Numbered from the stretch's first letter, positions 9,390 through 22,763 are shown. The stretch: 64,000 nucleotides of DNA from Nautilus pompilius (GCA_018389105.1 JACATO010002730.1:1842501-1906500), one strand, 5' to 3'. Made by a program: numbers and translations. Notes: generated from the sequence alone by a model not told the origin.

Positions 9390-11280
9390 CCCTGTATGAA
9401 GGCGCAATTAAAAGAGTTGATTAAAAAGCGCAACAGACTTCGACGTGACATCAAAAATAACCGCAAGGAATGGGTGCAAGTGTCGAAAGAGGTGGTCGAC
9501 AAAACGAATGAGGCCAAACGCGAGGCGTGGAGGAAGCATTTGGATAAAATATCCGAAACGAAAGACAACAAACGAGTGTGGGCGGTGGTTAAATCTCTAA
9601 CCAGTACAGAAGTCCAAAACAAAGGAAAAGCGTTAAACTACAAGGATGCTGTCTAGACTGATGATCGTGCAAAGGCAAACGCCTTTATTCAAGAGTATGC
9701 CGCCATCAGCGGACGGAAGAGTGATAAAACTTCGAGAAAGGCAGTTAGACAGCTTCGACAGTTCGTTCGTAGTACGCACATTGCTCCAGAGGAGAAAATG
9801 GAAGATGATTTCACCGAGTCTGAAATGAAGTGTGCGATCAAGCACATCAAAGCTGGTAAAGCGGCTGGTCCGGACGAAATCTCTCCAGATCTCATCGAAC
9901 ATCTACCGTAGCCTGCTCATACACTCCTGCTCTCGATCCTCGACCACAGCTGGAGCGAATACTGGCGCCCACAGACGTGGCGTACAGCGACAATCCTTCC
10001 GTTTCTAAAAAAGGGGAAGGACCCCGCAGATGTGGGAAGCTACCGCCCAATCGCCCTGACTTCGACAATATGCAGGCTGATGGAGCGCATGATTGGGAAC
10101 CAGCTGTCTTGGTGGCTGGAAAATAACAACCTGTTTAGCCCCTGGCAGGCTGGGTTCCGGAAGGGACGAAGCACGACGGACCAATGTCTCAGATTGTCAC
10201 AGTTCATCACCGACGGGTTCCAGTCGACACAGCACAAACGCACTGTTGCTGCCTTCTTCGACTTCAGCAGAGCGTATGACCGAGTCTGGCGCACAGGCCT
10301 GCAAATATGAATTCAGAGCTCGGTGTCCCCCTGCGTTTCATTGAATGGATGACGGCATGGTTCACCAACCGCACTGCAAGGGTCAGAATCAATGACTCAA
10401 AGGGCCGCTCGCGTACCTTCAAGGAGGGCTTACCACAAAGGTCAGTCCTCTCACCCATGCTCTTCACTATCTATATCAACAGCCTGCTGGGTGAATTTGA
10501 GGAGTCTAAACGCGTCAGTGCGTACGCAGACGACTTAGTGATCGCTTGTAGCGGTCGTAACAAAACAGAGGTGGCCAAATCCGTCCAAAGAGAAGTCGAT
10601 AAAGTGGTGGCATGGAGCGAGAAGGCGAGGCTTACCTTGAATACCTCCAAATGTGAGACAGCCTTCTTCAGCCTTGGAAATACAGAGTCTACATGGCAGC
10701 CCAAGGTCTCTATCGCCGGTGTCCGGTTGTCCTGCAACCCTCAACCGACCTTCCTGGGTGTACGCTATGATCGACAACTCTCCTTCGGAGAACATGTCCA
10801 TAAGCTCTGTCAAACACTTCATCGCCGATCAAATCTTCGTGTGTTAGGAGGCACCTCCTTGGGGTGGCATCCCGGAGTACTGAGACAAGTCTATATCGCG
10901 ACGCTACGCAGCTTAGCTGAATACGCGGGGCAGGTCTGGACGCCCTGGTTGTCAGCAACTAACATCGGCAAGCTCGAAAGGGCGCAACTAGATGCTGCCC
11001 GGGCGATCACAGGCCACGTCCGCACCACCCCAGTTGACGCAGTTCTCACGGAGGCTCGACTTCCAACCCCTGCTTCCCGTTTCCACACCATATCTCTCCT
11101 CAAAGCGGACGAATGGGCAAATCTTCCCCCATCAGATGACCGCAACAACCTCCTGGATACAACTGTCCGACGCCGCCTAAAACGAAACCACTGGCGCAGC
11201 TCTTATCTTCCAGCTCTTATCCAAAATGATCTTATCCCTCCAGTAACCCCCTTACAACGTTCTCTTCCCCCACCCTGGAG
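9390..11280 (+). pseudogene. LINE reverse transcriptase domain
   Basis: After a basic helical linker (9396-9650) come AGKAAGPDEISPDLIEHLP (about 9853), LPFLKKGKDPADVGSYRPIA (about 9997), WQAGFRKGRSTTDQCL (10143), FFDFSRAYDRVW (10255), GLPQRSVLSPMLFTIYIN (10429) and the catalytic YADD at 10523-10534, then WQPKVSIAGV, PTFLGVRYD and a thumb-like region. These are the standard non-LTR RT motifs. One frame change lies near 10305 and stops near 9655 and 9909. The 10307-11280 part is open and well kept. Confidence 0.92.
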
Positions 11281-11325
11281 TCTCCCCCTCCCATTCCCGT
11301 CATTTACTCCCCTGTTACTAAATCA

Positions 11326-12189
11326 ATGCCAGTGTCAACGCAGCTTAACCTCTCCCTCCAAACCATTGCAACACTTCCCGACCATGATTTCCAACTGTTT
11401 ACAGACGGGTCTACTCGGGACGGTACGTCCAACGGCGGTGCTGGGCTAGTGCTCTTGAGTCACGGTGAACTAGTCCACGAGTGGCATGCCCCAATGGGCA
11501 GTCGTAGCAGCTCATTTCACTCCGAGAGAGTTGCCTTCCTCGAAGCCATTAATTGGCTTCGTGCCAAAAACTGGGCTTCGGCGACCATACTTTGTGACTG
11601 CAAGTCATTAGTCCAGGCGATGAATAACCCTTATCCTGCTGAGCAAGTCATCATCGACCTCCAAACAGCTGCTGCGGAGATTGCGACGAATAAACAACTA
11701 GTCGTTGTTTGGATACCGGGACACTGCGACATCATCGGTAACGAGCTCGCGGATAAGCAGGCAAAGCTGGGCTCCGTCTCCGACCAACTCAAAGCTCCTG
11801 CCGACGCCGCTACTCGACGTGCAGTAATTCGTCGACATTGCCGCCCACCGCCCGTAACACACCCCCGACTAAAGGAAGTCTTCGCAAAGAAGCCAAACGA
11901 GCGGGCAGAATCCGCCCTCTCCAAAGCCGATAGAACGGATCTCATCCGCTTCCGATGTGGCCACCATCCAGCACTACGGCGTTGGCTCCAACTGATCGGC
12001 AAAAGCGACGATGCTACCTGTCGACTGTGTGGTGAAGAGGAGGAGTCCGCGGAACACCTGTGGCTCCGATGTCCAGCCCTGTTGGTGGAGCGTCACCACC
12101 GCCAACTCGGCACCTCGATGGAGGAATTGATCCGCCTCCCCAATGACAGTCTAGCGCTTCTGAGGATCATCCTCAGGCGCCTGCAGTGA
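11326..12189 (+). pseudogene. LINE RNase H domain and C-terminal zinc knuckle
   Basis: This 287-codon open stretch carries all four RNase H acidic residues in FTDGS (11400), SERVAFLEAI (11521), ILCDCKSLV (11590) and GNELADKQA (11742). It is followed by a zinc knuckle CRLCGEEEESAEHLWLRC (12021-12074, CxxC...HxxxxC). RNase H following RT separates this LINE from CR1, L2, RTE and most Jockey elements and places it with the Ingi/I/LOA/R1 side. It ends at TGA 12187-12189, only 27 bases before the insertion end. A frame change near 11290 separates it from the RT part. Confidence 0.93.
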
Positions 12190-12216
12190 TTCAAAAACAA
12201 ACAAAAACAAAGCAAA

Positions 12217-12600
12217 ACGCCAGCAAGGTAGGCTCGGTTGCTTTGCTATTCCAGGAAGATAAGGACGGGTGGGATCACCCAGTGTGTTTCATCTCTAAGA
12301 AGTGTAATCGACACCAGCTAAACTACTCTGCCCTCAAGAAAGAATCACTGGGCCTCATCCAAGCCCTTAAACATTTTGAAATCTATCTCAAGGGAGCCAG
12401 CCACCAGGTGATGGTGTTTACAGACCACAACCCTCTCACCTTCATTCATCGAATGAAAACCACCAATCAGCGTGTGCTCCGATGGAGTCTTCTACTGCAA
12501 GACTACGATCTCAATATACAGTCCTACCCGGTTCCAAGAACGTAGTTGCAGACGCTTTATCTAGAACTGCCGAAGCAGAGAATACTTTTTTGTAGCATTG
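12217..12600 (+). pseudogene. RNase H, remainder, first Gypsy element (fossil)
   Basis: Directly after the LINE the Gypsy coding sequence continues with KVGSVALLFQEDKDGWDHP (12224) and CFISKKCNRHQLNYSALKKE (12285), then VFTDHNPLTFIH (12415) and LQDYDLNIQSYP (12498). These are classic Ty3/Gypsy RNase H blocks. The RNase H is thus the last domain of this element, and no integrase follows it before the 3' LTR. Confidence 0.9.
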
Positions 12601-12720
12601 TAAAGAAAATTGTTATTGTTTGTATGTAAATACTTGCATTTTATATTGGTTTTACAAAGTTTAGGCACATTAATAGTATACGAAATTAGTGCACATTCAG
12701 TACACTACTTTCGTTTTATT

Positions 12721-12734
12721 TAAGTAGGGAAGAA
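12721..12734 (+). other. Polypurine tract of the first Gypsy element
   Basis: The purine-rich stretch agtagggaagaa lies immediately before the 3' LTR, where plus-strand priming is expected. Confidence 0.7.
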
Positions 12735-13293
12735 AGTTATGGAGGCTCTTTTGGCACTTAGGGATTACTTCATGACGTCAGCGAATCGTGTGTATGAGTG
12801 GGTGAGTGAAACGTAGTTTCGACTGTGGTTTGAAAAGGCGCTAAGCGTCCGACCTCACTGGCGTTCCCTAGGTTAGCGTTTGGAAGAAAAAAGAGAGAGA
12901 GAGTCTGATGTAAAGGGGCGCACAGAGAAGGTCTCTCTTGGCAGGGAATGTCCGAGACGCTAAAGTCGGGGGTCACCAGAAGGGATCAGCGTTCGTCAAG
13001 GGGAAAGGCTGAGGCAGGTTCTCTGTTGAGTTCTGAAGTTCTTTTTTTTGTATTTGTTTGGGGAAGTTGATCTGGTAACTCGCGTTGCCGGTCTCTGTGC
13101 GGACTTGTAAGGGGTTTGGTATTCGGCCTTTGAAACGTTAGATAATTAACATTTTTTTAAATTTTATTTTGATGATAGACCTAATCCCTAGACAATTAAG
13201 TAAAACAGTAAAGAGCTAATAAAACAGCCACGAATAAATTGTTTATTGTAATATTTATGTTTTAGTCATTTTCATTCTATCCCCACCGTAACA
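12735..13293 (+). repeat. 3' LTR of the first Gypsy element
   Basis: It repeats 1239-1799 with about 20 substitutions and a few small indels by eye, and ends in the same CCGTAACA. The bases after it, cccat, resemble the ccctt before the 5' LTR, consistent with a worn 5-bp target duplication. Confidence 0.95.
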
Positions 13294-16200
13294 CCCATTT
13301 TATCAGTAATGATGTGCTGAAATGTTTAAAATAACATCCTGAGTGAAAAATTGACACTTTAGAAAAGATAATGGTATGCTAGTAATCAGCTCACCAAAAA
13401 GACCATAACCAGTTGAAAAATCAGGATAACTGAAAACATTTTGAATATTTTTTACACTATATGTTCGAAATATATATGGAATTTTAACATGTAAACAATA
13501 ATACTTTTTCCGGCTATCAGTAGTCAAGATACGTAAAGATTTGGATTATAAATAAATAACGTACTGATTATTATAATTAATAGCAAATTAATGAATATCT
13601 AATTGCATTAGTAATCAATTAATCACTAATCTGTGGCGTCTAAAACCTCTGCATCACGCTTTTTCGCTTCATGAACGTTCGACAGAGAAATAAAGAAAGG
13701 TAATCTTTGATAGTTTAAATATAAAACAGTCTGATGATCAAATTTGTAAGATTTAGTTTTCTTCGGGAAAGTCGACTGAACCTTCCTATAATTTGGCATC
13801 AGTTGAATTAAAAATATCAATTAAAATAATATAATCAATCCCTTTATTAAAGAGCACCATATGCACAAAAAATGTCGAAATATGTAAGTTAATGTTTTTA
13901 ATTGAATCCTCCATACAATAATCTAGGTTTCTTTCTGCTTATATTGCATTTTTGACAATCAACGATTGCCGTTAATGCTATGCGATAACCTTCTTAAAGA
14001 CAATATAATAGGTAATTTCTTTCAGTTAAAATTAGGATGACTGCTTGCTTTGTGCGATCAAATGAAATATTGTGTGCATGCAATCACTTTTTAAATTTAA
14101 AATTACGCAAGGCAGATGAGTACCACCGATAGTAATACGTTTTTTGAAACGAAAAATGAAAGAGTAAAAAACTTTAAGTAATTTCGTATCACATCTTCAA
14201 TAGAATTTTGATGTTTCGCTTCCATTCTGATAGCTTTCTAGGATTTTCTTCGTATATCCGACATTTAAAGTAGTTCCATAAAAGGTAATTTGCCGAAATG
14301 AAATCTGTTGACTTAGAAGCAATGCAATATTAACAGAACGTGAAATGATATAACTGGAGCAGGTTTCTAACAACAATTTTTTTGTATTGTTGCATTTTGC
14401 ATCATGTTGTTGAAGCCAGGTTATTCTTCTAATAAATTTCCTCTATCATAATTCTGGGATTAAGCAGTGTCACCATATATTTCGGTATCGTTTGCCAATC
14501 ACAATGACTGAGCCATATGTCTTGATTAATTTTAAGGAATACAAAATTAACTGTATGGACACAATCTCCCGTGTGTCATTCACAAATAAAAGTGGGAATA
14601 ATGAATAATTGAAGACTTTTGAAATTAAATCTAAATAATTCATCTCATTACATATTAATAACCCAATTCATTCCATGCTCCTTATCATTATTAATATCAT
14701 CTAATTTGCTTTATTGATGTTACATTTGCATTTTTCATAACATTGGAATTCTGATAAGAAGCAATTATATTTAACGCAATTATACATATAGTTCAGTTTT
14801 AGCTTATTTGTCATGAAAGATTTGAAAATCTTCGTAGGAAAAGATAATGTTGTTATCTGCTTTAAAAAAGCAATAGGAAACGAAATGTAGATTTATGTAT
14901 TTCAGTAAGCGAAGGGATGATTCTCAATGTTGAAGAAATACAGTCATCTGGGACTAAGTTTTTATTATAAGCTAAATTCACTTTTCTATTGTTAAACTAA
15001 GTCAGTGTAAACATTCTCTTTTGTGGGAGTCGGTCCCAACACAATTTAGACAATAACTCAAGATGAAATTTTCCAGAGATATTTTCGTTGTACCTCAGAT
15101 AATCGATAAATCGACGTCAAGAAAAAAATACCCCTGACTGCATTCACATAAAAGTAAAAAGTCTTTATTTTGCTTCATTCACATGTTTATTAAAGTAGCG
15201 TTGAAGTCATTATTTTCTAAAATCTAATAAGACCTCGGTCATACTGACCGGCACAATACTATTTATTTATTTCATTGAATTTAGATGTTTAAATTAAGGA
15301 ATACGTTTGTTAACCTATCTAATGTGAAATATTATTTGATTGTTACATGAAACTTCATGACTATTTACTGAAAGGTACTTTGTCACAATGAAAAGCAAAT
15401 ACTATATAATATTATATATAGAAATTCTATTGACGTATGTAACTTATGTTTTTAACAATTTTATTTGTAATAAGATTGATGCCTCACTATTTATATCAAA
15501 TGCATTAAATATTGCTGAACTATTATCTTTTTAAGTAGAATTTTCATTTGTACAGAAGATGCAATGAACTATAATAACTTTAATATAAAATCTTAAAAGT
15601 ATACCAGTAATTTTTCCTGAACAAATAAAAAAAATATATAATAATTTCATGAAGCGTTTCTGAGGTATATCGCGAATATAATCCTGAGGAATTAAAATAA
15701 TCGCATTTATTTCTACATCATTATACTAGAAGCAAAGGCATGTGCCCGAAAATGACTAAAAAATAATCTACAAAAAGAAATATTTGGATGAAAAATGTTC
15801 TAATGCTAACGTTGATTTTATTTTAATATAATTGAAAAAAAAAGAAAATTAAATGAAAATAATTAGACTTTGATACAAAACATATACAGTATTCTCCATT
15901 TTTAATACAATAATTGATAAAACGAATAAAAAATGTTTTACATTATAATTTTAATAAACAACACTGCTATAAATATGTCACTTAGTTTAGTATGCAAAAA
16001 GTTTTAGCTATCATGATATTAGGGTTAAAACTATTTACAGAAGAAAATACCAAAAAGCTTTTTTTTTCACTGTATTTCAAATTGCAGCCCTCATTAAATA
16101 ATTACAAATGTTTGTTGGATGTAGGATCTCTCAGTGAAGTAAATTGGCTCTATATTATTCACTGGAAGATATATTTCGGTTTAAAAAGTATATTCCTCTG

Positions 16201-18630
16201 TTTGGTTTAAAATAAATAGTCCAGTAAAATAATAATTAAAATCATTTAATTTAATTTTAGCAAAACTAATTAAAAACGACAAAGAATTTGACAAATATCA
16301 AATATGCTAAAATAATAATTATTACCAACAGCATATCACACAAAAGCAACAATAAAACAGCATAATCTCTGAATTCTTTCTAATATATGATTATGCATAA
16401 TGGGTAACTACTTGCACCTGTCCCATTTAAAGATGTTCACTTGTAAAATATGTTTCTTTAGCATTTAATTTTTTTCAAAAAAATTTTAAATAATAGATAA
16501 AAAATCTTAACTGTAGGTTTATGTAGAATATCATTAAAATTATGGCAATATGATGGATTCCATATTATCTGTGTATGATCCTTTGCTTACGGAGGTCAAA
16601 TTATAAAACCATTCAATTTGGGATTAAAATCATTACAAATAAATAGAGTTCATGTCAGATTATAAATGCATTATGAAATTAGATGCAATAACAATATAGA
16701 ATATATTATTTATATTGTAATCACTCCATCATATGGATGAAAATGTTCGATCTGGTACCACACCTAAAGAATACATTTAATAATACGAAAAATAAGATTT
16801 AAAGATTTAATTAATATTTTATTAAAACACACCGTGTTGGTTTATAAAATATATTTTGTAATAATGGCATACATTGGTTCTTTTGTCCAGCTTCATGTTA
16901 CGTACTTAAGGTAAATTAAATGAGAGATTTTGTGATGAATGGAAAACCACTTACCATCAGTTTAACGATTTTAATTTACCATCAAATGTATGCATATAAA
17001 GATTGAAATTAATTTAGTATCCATGATAAACGTAAAATTGTCACAATGTTATTCAATACTTTAATGGAATTTTAAGGAAAATTGCCTGATGAAACACTGA
17101 AGATATCATCAAAATAGCCGGAATAAAACTGTGGTAAATCACTTGCACAGAGAAAATGCAGTACAGCTTTGATCTCACATGGGCAAACTTATCTAGAACA
17201 TTTTCAAAAAGATTTTATAACAACACAGTATATTAACGAATTGAAATAATTTGAAAAGAGAAAAGAGCATTTAAGACTAGAAAATATTTCAACACTTTTG
17301 AATGCATCGATCGGGTGCAGCGTCAAAAGCAATCAATATCGGTAAGTATCAAATAGCATTTAAAAATGTCGTAAATAATGGTAAGTTCTGAAAGCAATAC
17401 CTTTATTATTTTGAAGACACTCACAATAAATTAGAATATAAATTTTAAAAAGCCACTAAAATATATTGACTTATAGATATCAGGCTAAGTACGGAAACAA
17501 GAAAAAGGATAAACTATAATGGTATTCCATATAAAGACGCCGATGAATTAGGCAAATATTTGATCAATCTTGGATTATTCAAAGAGGTTAAAGAATGCAA
17601 AAAAAAATAAGTTATTTTAAAATGAAGTAAGAAATGATGACAACATTTTGAGGATTAATAAATGGCTTTGCATGCGCTTATTAAAACTTGTAAAATATTT
17701 TACTAAGATATTTTTCTATCATTTCCATTGAAGAGAACATGTTTCGTACATACAAAATATAGTTATTGTCTATATATATGTAATTATTTATCCAGGACTG
17801 CATAATGTTAGTTTGTCTGTTATTTACTGACTATAAAACAAAATAATAGAAGAAAAATATTTACGTGGTGTTCCTTGGACATTATATTTTGTTATTGAGT
17901 TAAAGGTCATGTAATTGTGTGAAGATAGATTCAGTTATTATATTAATGACACTTGTAAGGAAATAATTGTTTAAGAGTTCAAAACCAGATTTGTCGTTGA
18001 CCTAAATAATAATATTAGGTTTACTTTTCGAAAGGCTACGTAATGGTAAAGGAAATAATATCAGCATTAGAGTCATATCTTACACAGTTTCTTGTTTAGG
18101 AATTGTAATTATATTGGTACCAGAGACCAAATATAAAAAGAAAATACAGATTGTCCGTTTAACAAAAAACATAAACACCACCTCGGTACAAAGTGCTGAT
18201 ATTCAAAATTAATTTAGATCAGGTCTTAACATAGAAAACTGATATAGGTTTTAAAGTGAAATTATTTTTTTTAAATACTCTTGAATATCTTTTCTTCAAA
18301 TAATAATTGCTTCGTTCATAAATTTATTATTTTAGTTTACTGTCATTTTTTTAGGTAAAAATGAAATTTTTTTTACTGTGAGATTAAATATAATATATAT
18401 TACAATTATAAAAATAAAATGATTAATCACAACCGATCGCTTCCTTGCTTTTATAAATAAAAGAGTTATAATTAATTTAAGGAATTTGTTTGAAGTATAA
18501 AATCAATTTCCATTTAATTGTTGGTCTGGATATTTGAAAACAAAATTACCATAGATTATGATTACCAAATGAATATAGATTACATAAAGATTATTGAATT
18601 TGGGTTAAATAACGAAATTTATGATTATGT
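13294..18630. other. AT-rich DNA without recognisable features
   Basis: Only short chance ORFs and A/T runs are seen, the longest about 74 codons. I recognise no exon, RNA gene or transposon here, though strongly decayed repeats could be missed by eye. Confidence 0.5.
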
Positions 18631-18808
<178 letters not shown>

Positions 18809-21238
18809 GTTTTAATTTAAATTGATACAGTGTAATCCAACATTTTTGTTTCATATAGTAATTATTAATAATAGTTTTATTAAATTATTTTATTTCATTT
18901 TATTTATAAACTGTATAAGACAAACACAATAGATGAAATTACTTTCGAATTATTAGTCATAAAATGTTTAAATACTACTTAACTGTTTTTTTTTTTTTTT
19001 TCTAAAATTTTATCTTCCTGGAAATATGAACAAATTGTATAGTTTATATACTCGTATATTAAATTTGCGTCTTTATTCCATTATAATAAATAACAAAAAA
19101 TGTTTAGCTTAATAAAAATTTGCATTTAAAACATCTAATCTTTTATAATTAAGTAATTTGTGTGTAGGTCCCAAGCGTGTGAAATGTTTCCATTTGTGAA
19201 ATTTAGGGATTATCTGCCATCATGCAGTTTACAATAAACCGCGACATTATACTAAATTACAGGTATTGTACCATTTTCTACTCTAAAATTTATTTTTCTT
19301 TAGCCACTAATTAAACACCCATCTGTAGAATTTACCGGCGAACAATGGAACTGTTTAAATATAAATAATCAAGAAATCAAAATAAATATTTCATTTTCAT
19401 AGAAACAGTTTTACGTTTATGTTGCTACATTAATATTATTATACTTCGACAATAAAGAATGAAATACTAAAAAATATTGCACTGAAAATTTAATAATTAT
19501 AAATAAAAACAATCATTAATTACACACATTAGTTTTAAATATTTGACGCTAATATCAAAAATGTCTATCGGTGTAATATCTGCTTATTTATCTGTTTGGG
19601 AATCATGTACTTAATCAAAGCAAATTTTGTATAAAATATTATTTTGCTTATATCCTTTCGCGAGAACAACTATGATAAAATGAAAATCATGTGCAGTTGA
19701 TTGGCTGCATCGCGTGCAGCTTACCCTTTTCGCTAAAATTAGTTTGAGGCCTCTATGTCCTATTACAGAAAACGTTTTAATGCAAGTGTTTCATACGCAG
19801 ACAAAATCAGAAGTAAAGGAAAGAAAAAGAATTTATTTACCAGGTGTAAAATCTAATATTCGGTGATGCATCAAGCTTCAAATCCTTCCACAATGACAGC
19901 TGAAAATACGTGTAAAGAAAAACAGGATAACGCCAAGTCTGCAACACCAGTAGCTAATGAAAAGTGTGGCGGAAGATCAATGACGACGCGGAGAAGCAGA
20001 TCCGAGCGTGATAAAATTCGTTGGTCTTCAGAAAACGTGTAACTGGTGTATTTAAGGGAAAGTGTTCTCCAGCCAATTATAGTGAGATTGTAGTTCGATT
20101 ATTTTACTAAAATAACTATGCGTAGTGTCAATAATTTTATGCTAGGCCAATAGGATCTTTACTCCATAGTGGTCTTCCACATACAGGGATATCTCTCAAA
20201 TCGAAAGCTTGTCAGTCTTTGTCAGGAGAGCCATTCATAATCGACAAAATCTACTAAAATAGCTGGATAATCTGACGACTGCACCAGTTGACAAAATGGC
20301 TCAGAATCCTCAGTAAAAAAAAATTAGATGGCTTATATACAGCATACTGCTATCTAGACTTATAAAGCTTAGCAGAGGCTCGATACCTCATTAAAATTAT
20401 CCTTTATTTTTGTTAGTTGACCACATTAAGGTTTTGCGACATCATCAGACAGTTGGACACTAACCCCGGTTGGTGAGCAGATTTCTACTTCTTGAACTAT
20501 TTATACATTTTAAAAACAATCTGAATATTTCTATTTTTACCTTGTATCCTTAACTTTCGGCTTTGAGCATATTAACCTATAGCCTATAAGTGTGCACCAA
20601 TAAAATCTCACACATGGTAAATATAAATGCATAATATTTGTATCGATATTGATATGAATATACGCATGCAAGAAATTCAATAAATGAATCAAAGATTTGT
20701 TTTCGAACATTAATCTATATTTTCTTCATCGAAATATGTTTGATGAGGATAGGAAATTTACAAATCGGCTAACTTGATCGCTTTTTATACCGGTTGCTCA
20801 TGTTCGATTCTTGCGGACTGTTGGCGCTTCCTGGTCTACACAACCTGCATTACAATACGTACATAACGAGAGCTAGGGGATGCTAAAGAAGAGGAAGGGA
20901 ATTAGTCTTCCCACCGCGTTACTTGAAGAATGATTTGTAATCAATCACTTCGCCATGTCCTATTTTATAAGAAGGCAGTGGAAGATAGAAGTAATTTTAA
21001 TTAATTAATTACTGTTTAGTCTACAATTACGGATTATTAAGACAGTTAGTGTTTGTATATCTAATGTACTCGTATATTTTCAATTGTTTGTTACTTTTTC
21101 GCGGCCGAACTTTATCACCTGGAGACCCCAAAATTTGAATTTATGTACTGCAGAATCTTGTAAAGGTTTTTTATATATATATACCGCACTTTAGCCTAAA
21201 GCCATTTTTCGTGCATCACCGACTATCTCAGCTGGCTT

Positions 21239-21257
21239 GTGTGTGTGTGTGTGTGTG
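21239..21257. repeat. (GT)n microsatellite
   Basis: About 19 bases of alternating GT. Confidence 0.9.
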
Positions 21258-21964
21258 AGTGATGCAAACTAAACGTATCGTGTCCAAAATCTGGATATTT
21301 TATAAAGAAAGAAAATGCTCTATTATCAAGCAAATTTTCACAATTTTATTTCATTGATTTTACTTTTGTTATTTCGTCATGTGCGATTTATAGGTAGATT
21401 ATCGCATTGATAAACATTTTATGATTCTTTGAAAAATTAAACTAATAGATTGAATGTATTGGAAAGAAACGAAATAATATACGATATAAATGAATATGTA
21501 TTTTGTTTGTGGCATTGATTGGGTTTGCACACACACATAGTTCTCACAATAATTTTGATATGGAAAAGCAAGGAAAACAAATATTTTTGCTTTTGGGAGA
21601 AGGTCGCGTCTAATATACAATTTTTTTTCTTAATCGTCCTTCTGTTGAGAATTTGTCGAACACAATAAACAAAAACGTTTGTTAGGGAACTATAGACAAT
21701 GCACTTTGAAAATATATCTGGTGGATCCGTAGATCACGATTGCTGACACGCTTTCAAATTTTCAACCGCTACTTCGATAGAAAATGAGACGAGCTAACGA
21801 TAGGTCAAACCTTAAACAGAAAGTTCCATTGCAGTAGACAAGTAGCTTGAACCGTCGCTTCTTTGGTGAATTCATGCACACATCCTCCACCCACGGCATT
21901 TATTCTGGAGGCGACATCTGCTTTAGACCCAATGGACAACTACCGGCAGTCAATTTTAGGCAGT

Positions 21965-21965
21965 G

Positions 21966-22017
<52 letters not shown>
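21965..22017. repeat. (CA)n microsatellite
   Basis: About 53 bases of CA units with one interruption (ACAAAC). Confidence 0.95.
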
Positions 22018-22018
<1 letters not shown>

Positions 22019-22643
22019 TACATTAAATTGAATAATTAAGTCAATAATGGACAACTGGTGAATTGGACTTCTGACATCATCCTTTAAAAAGAAGTTTTGA
22101 ACACCTGCTTTACTAATTTTCTGACAAGGGGAATGATCTCATTCTGCAAAGTGTCATTTTTTATAAGGAATGCCATTTTGAAACGTTTCACCTAGCACAT
22201 TATGACGTCTTATCAACTGAGTGGCAGTTCACTGGCATCAACGGGCCGTAGACACTCAGACACTAAATATTTTTTTCTTTATGTTTGATTGCACCTGATA
22301 GATAAGTAAAAACAGGAAAAGAAAAAACACGCTACACAATTATTTTTTTTATTATTGAGACAGTAAAAACATCTACATAATTTACTGCTATTAACGAAAA
22401 AGATTGAATTCACTAGATATTCACTCATCATATTTACTTGTACAATTTGCATTGGTTTATTTAAATTTCCACTGATAAAGACAGAATATTCTATTCACAT
22501 AATATTTAATTACATTTCTTGATGAAGTTTATATAAAATTTACTGGCCAGATTTGATAAATGTGGAAATTACCTGATATTTTCTGAAGCATTAACGAATT
22601 GATTTTTTGTGAAGGAGTACACTTTAGTGACCATGATATCATC

Positions 22644-22673
22644 TCTTCTTCTTCTACTACTACTACTACTACT

Positions 22674-22754
<81 letters not shown>

Positions 22755-22763
22755 TAATAATAA

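Larger units (their letters stand above)
7549..12216 (+). mobile_element. Non-LTR retrotransposon (LINE) of Ingi/I type, near full length, inserted in the Gypsy element
   Basis: A 7-bp duplication acgccag (7542-7548 and 12217-12223) brackets a 4668-bp unit that splits the Gypsy RNase H. It carries one long ORF of about 1545 codons from about 7550 to the stop at 12187-12189: zinc fingers with a 2A-like motif, APE endonuclease, reverse transcriptase, RNase H and a C-terminal CCHC-like knuckle. The 3' end has only 27 non-coding bases, an A-rich CAAAAAC-type tail. This plan (single ORF, 2A-like N-terminus, RNase H after RT) is that of Ingi-type elements, known in trypanosomes and also reported in animals. 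The I clade is the alternative. About seven in-frame stops and three frame changes make it inactive. It is distinctly GC-richer than its surroundings. Confidence 0.93.
1239..13293 (+). mobile_element. Ty3/Gypsy-type LTR retrotransposon with integrase upstream of reverse transcriptase; broken, carrying two nested insertions
   Basis: Two LTRs of about 560 bp (1239-1799 and 12735-13293) bracket gag, protease, integrase, reverse transcriptase and RNase H fragments, all on the plus strand. Flanks show an imperfect 5-bp duplication (ccctt before, cccat after). Removing the nested 1.15-kb unit and the 4.67-kb LINE leaves an element of about 6.2 kb. By eye the LTRs differ at about 20 sites plus a few single-base indels, roughly 96% identity, so the insertion is moderately recent. 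The order gag-PR-IN-RT-RH differs from ordinary Ty3/Gypsy (integrase last) and matches the GmR1-like group. The element is broken, with somewhat more than ten breaks, so it is a fossil. It is richer in GC than the surrounding DNA. Confidence 0.95.
18809..22643. other. AT-rich DNA, no gene seen; two short dinucleotide repeats
   Basis: Apart from the GT and CA tracts listed separately, I see only AT-rich sequence. A slightly GC-richer patch around 19700-20900 could be an old repeat, but I cannot identify it. Confidence 0.45.

Noticed and set aside
20380-20480. Segment with gcgacatcatcagacagttgg, recalling phrases in some repeat tails
   Set aside because: Too short and I could not define ends, repeats or coding homology.
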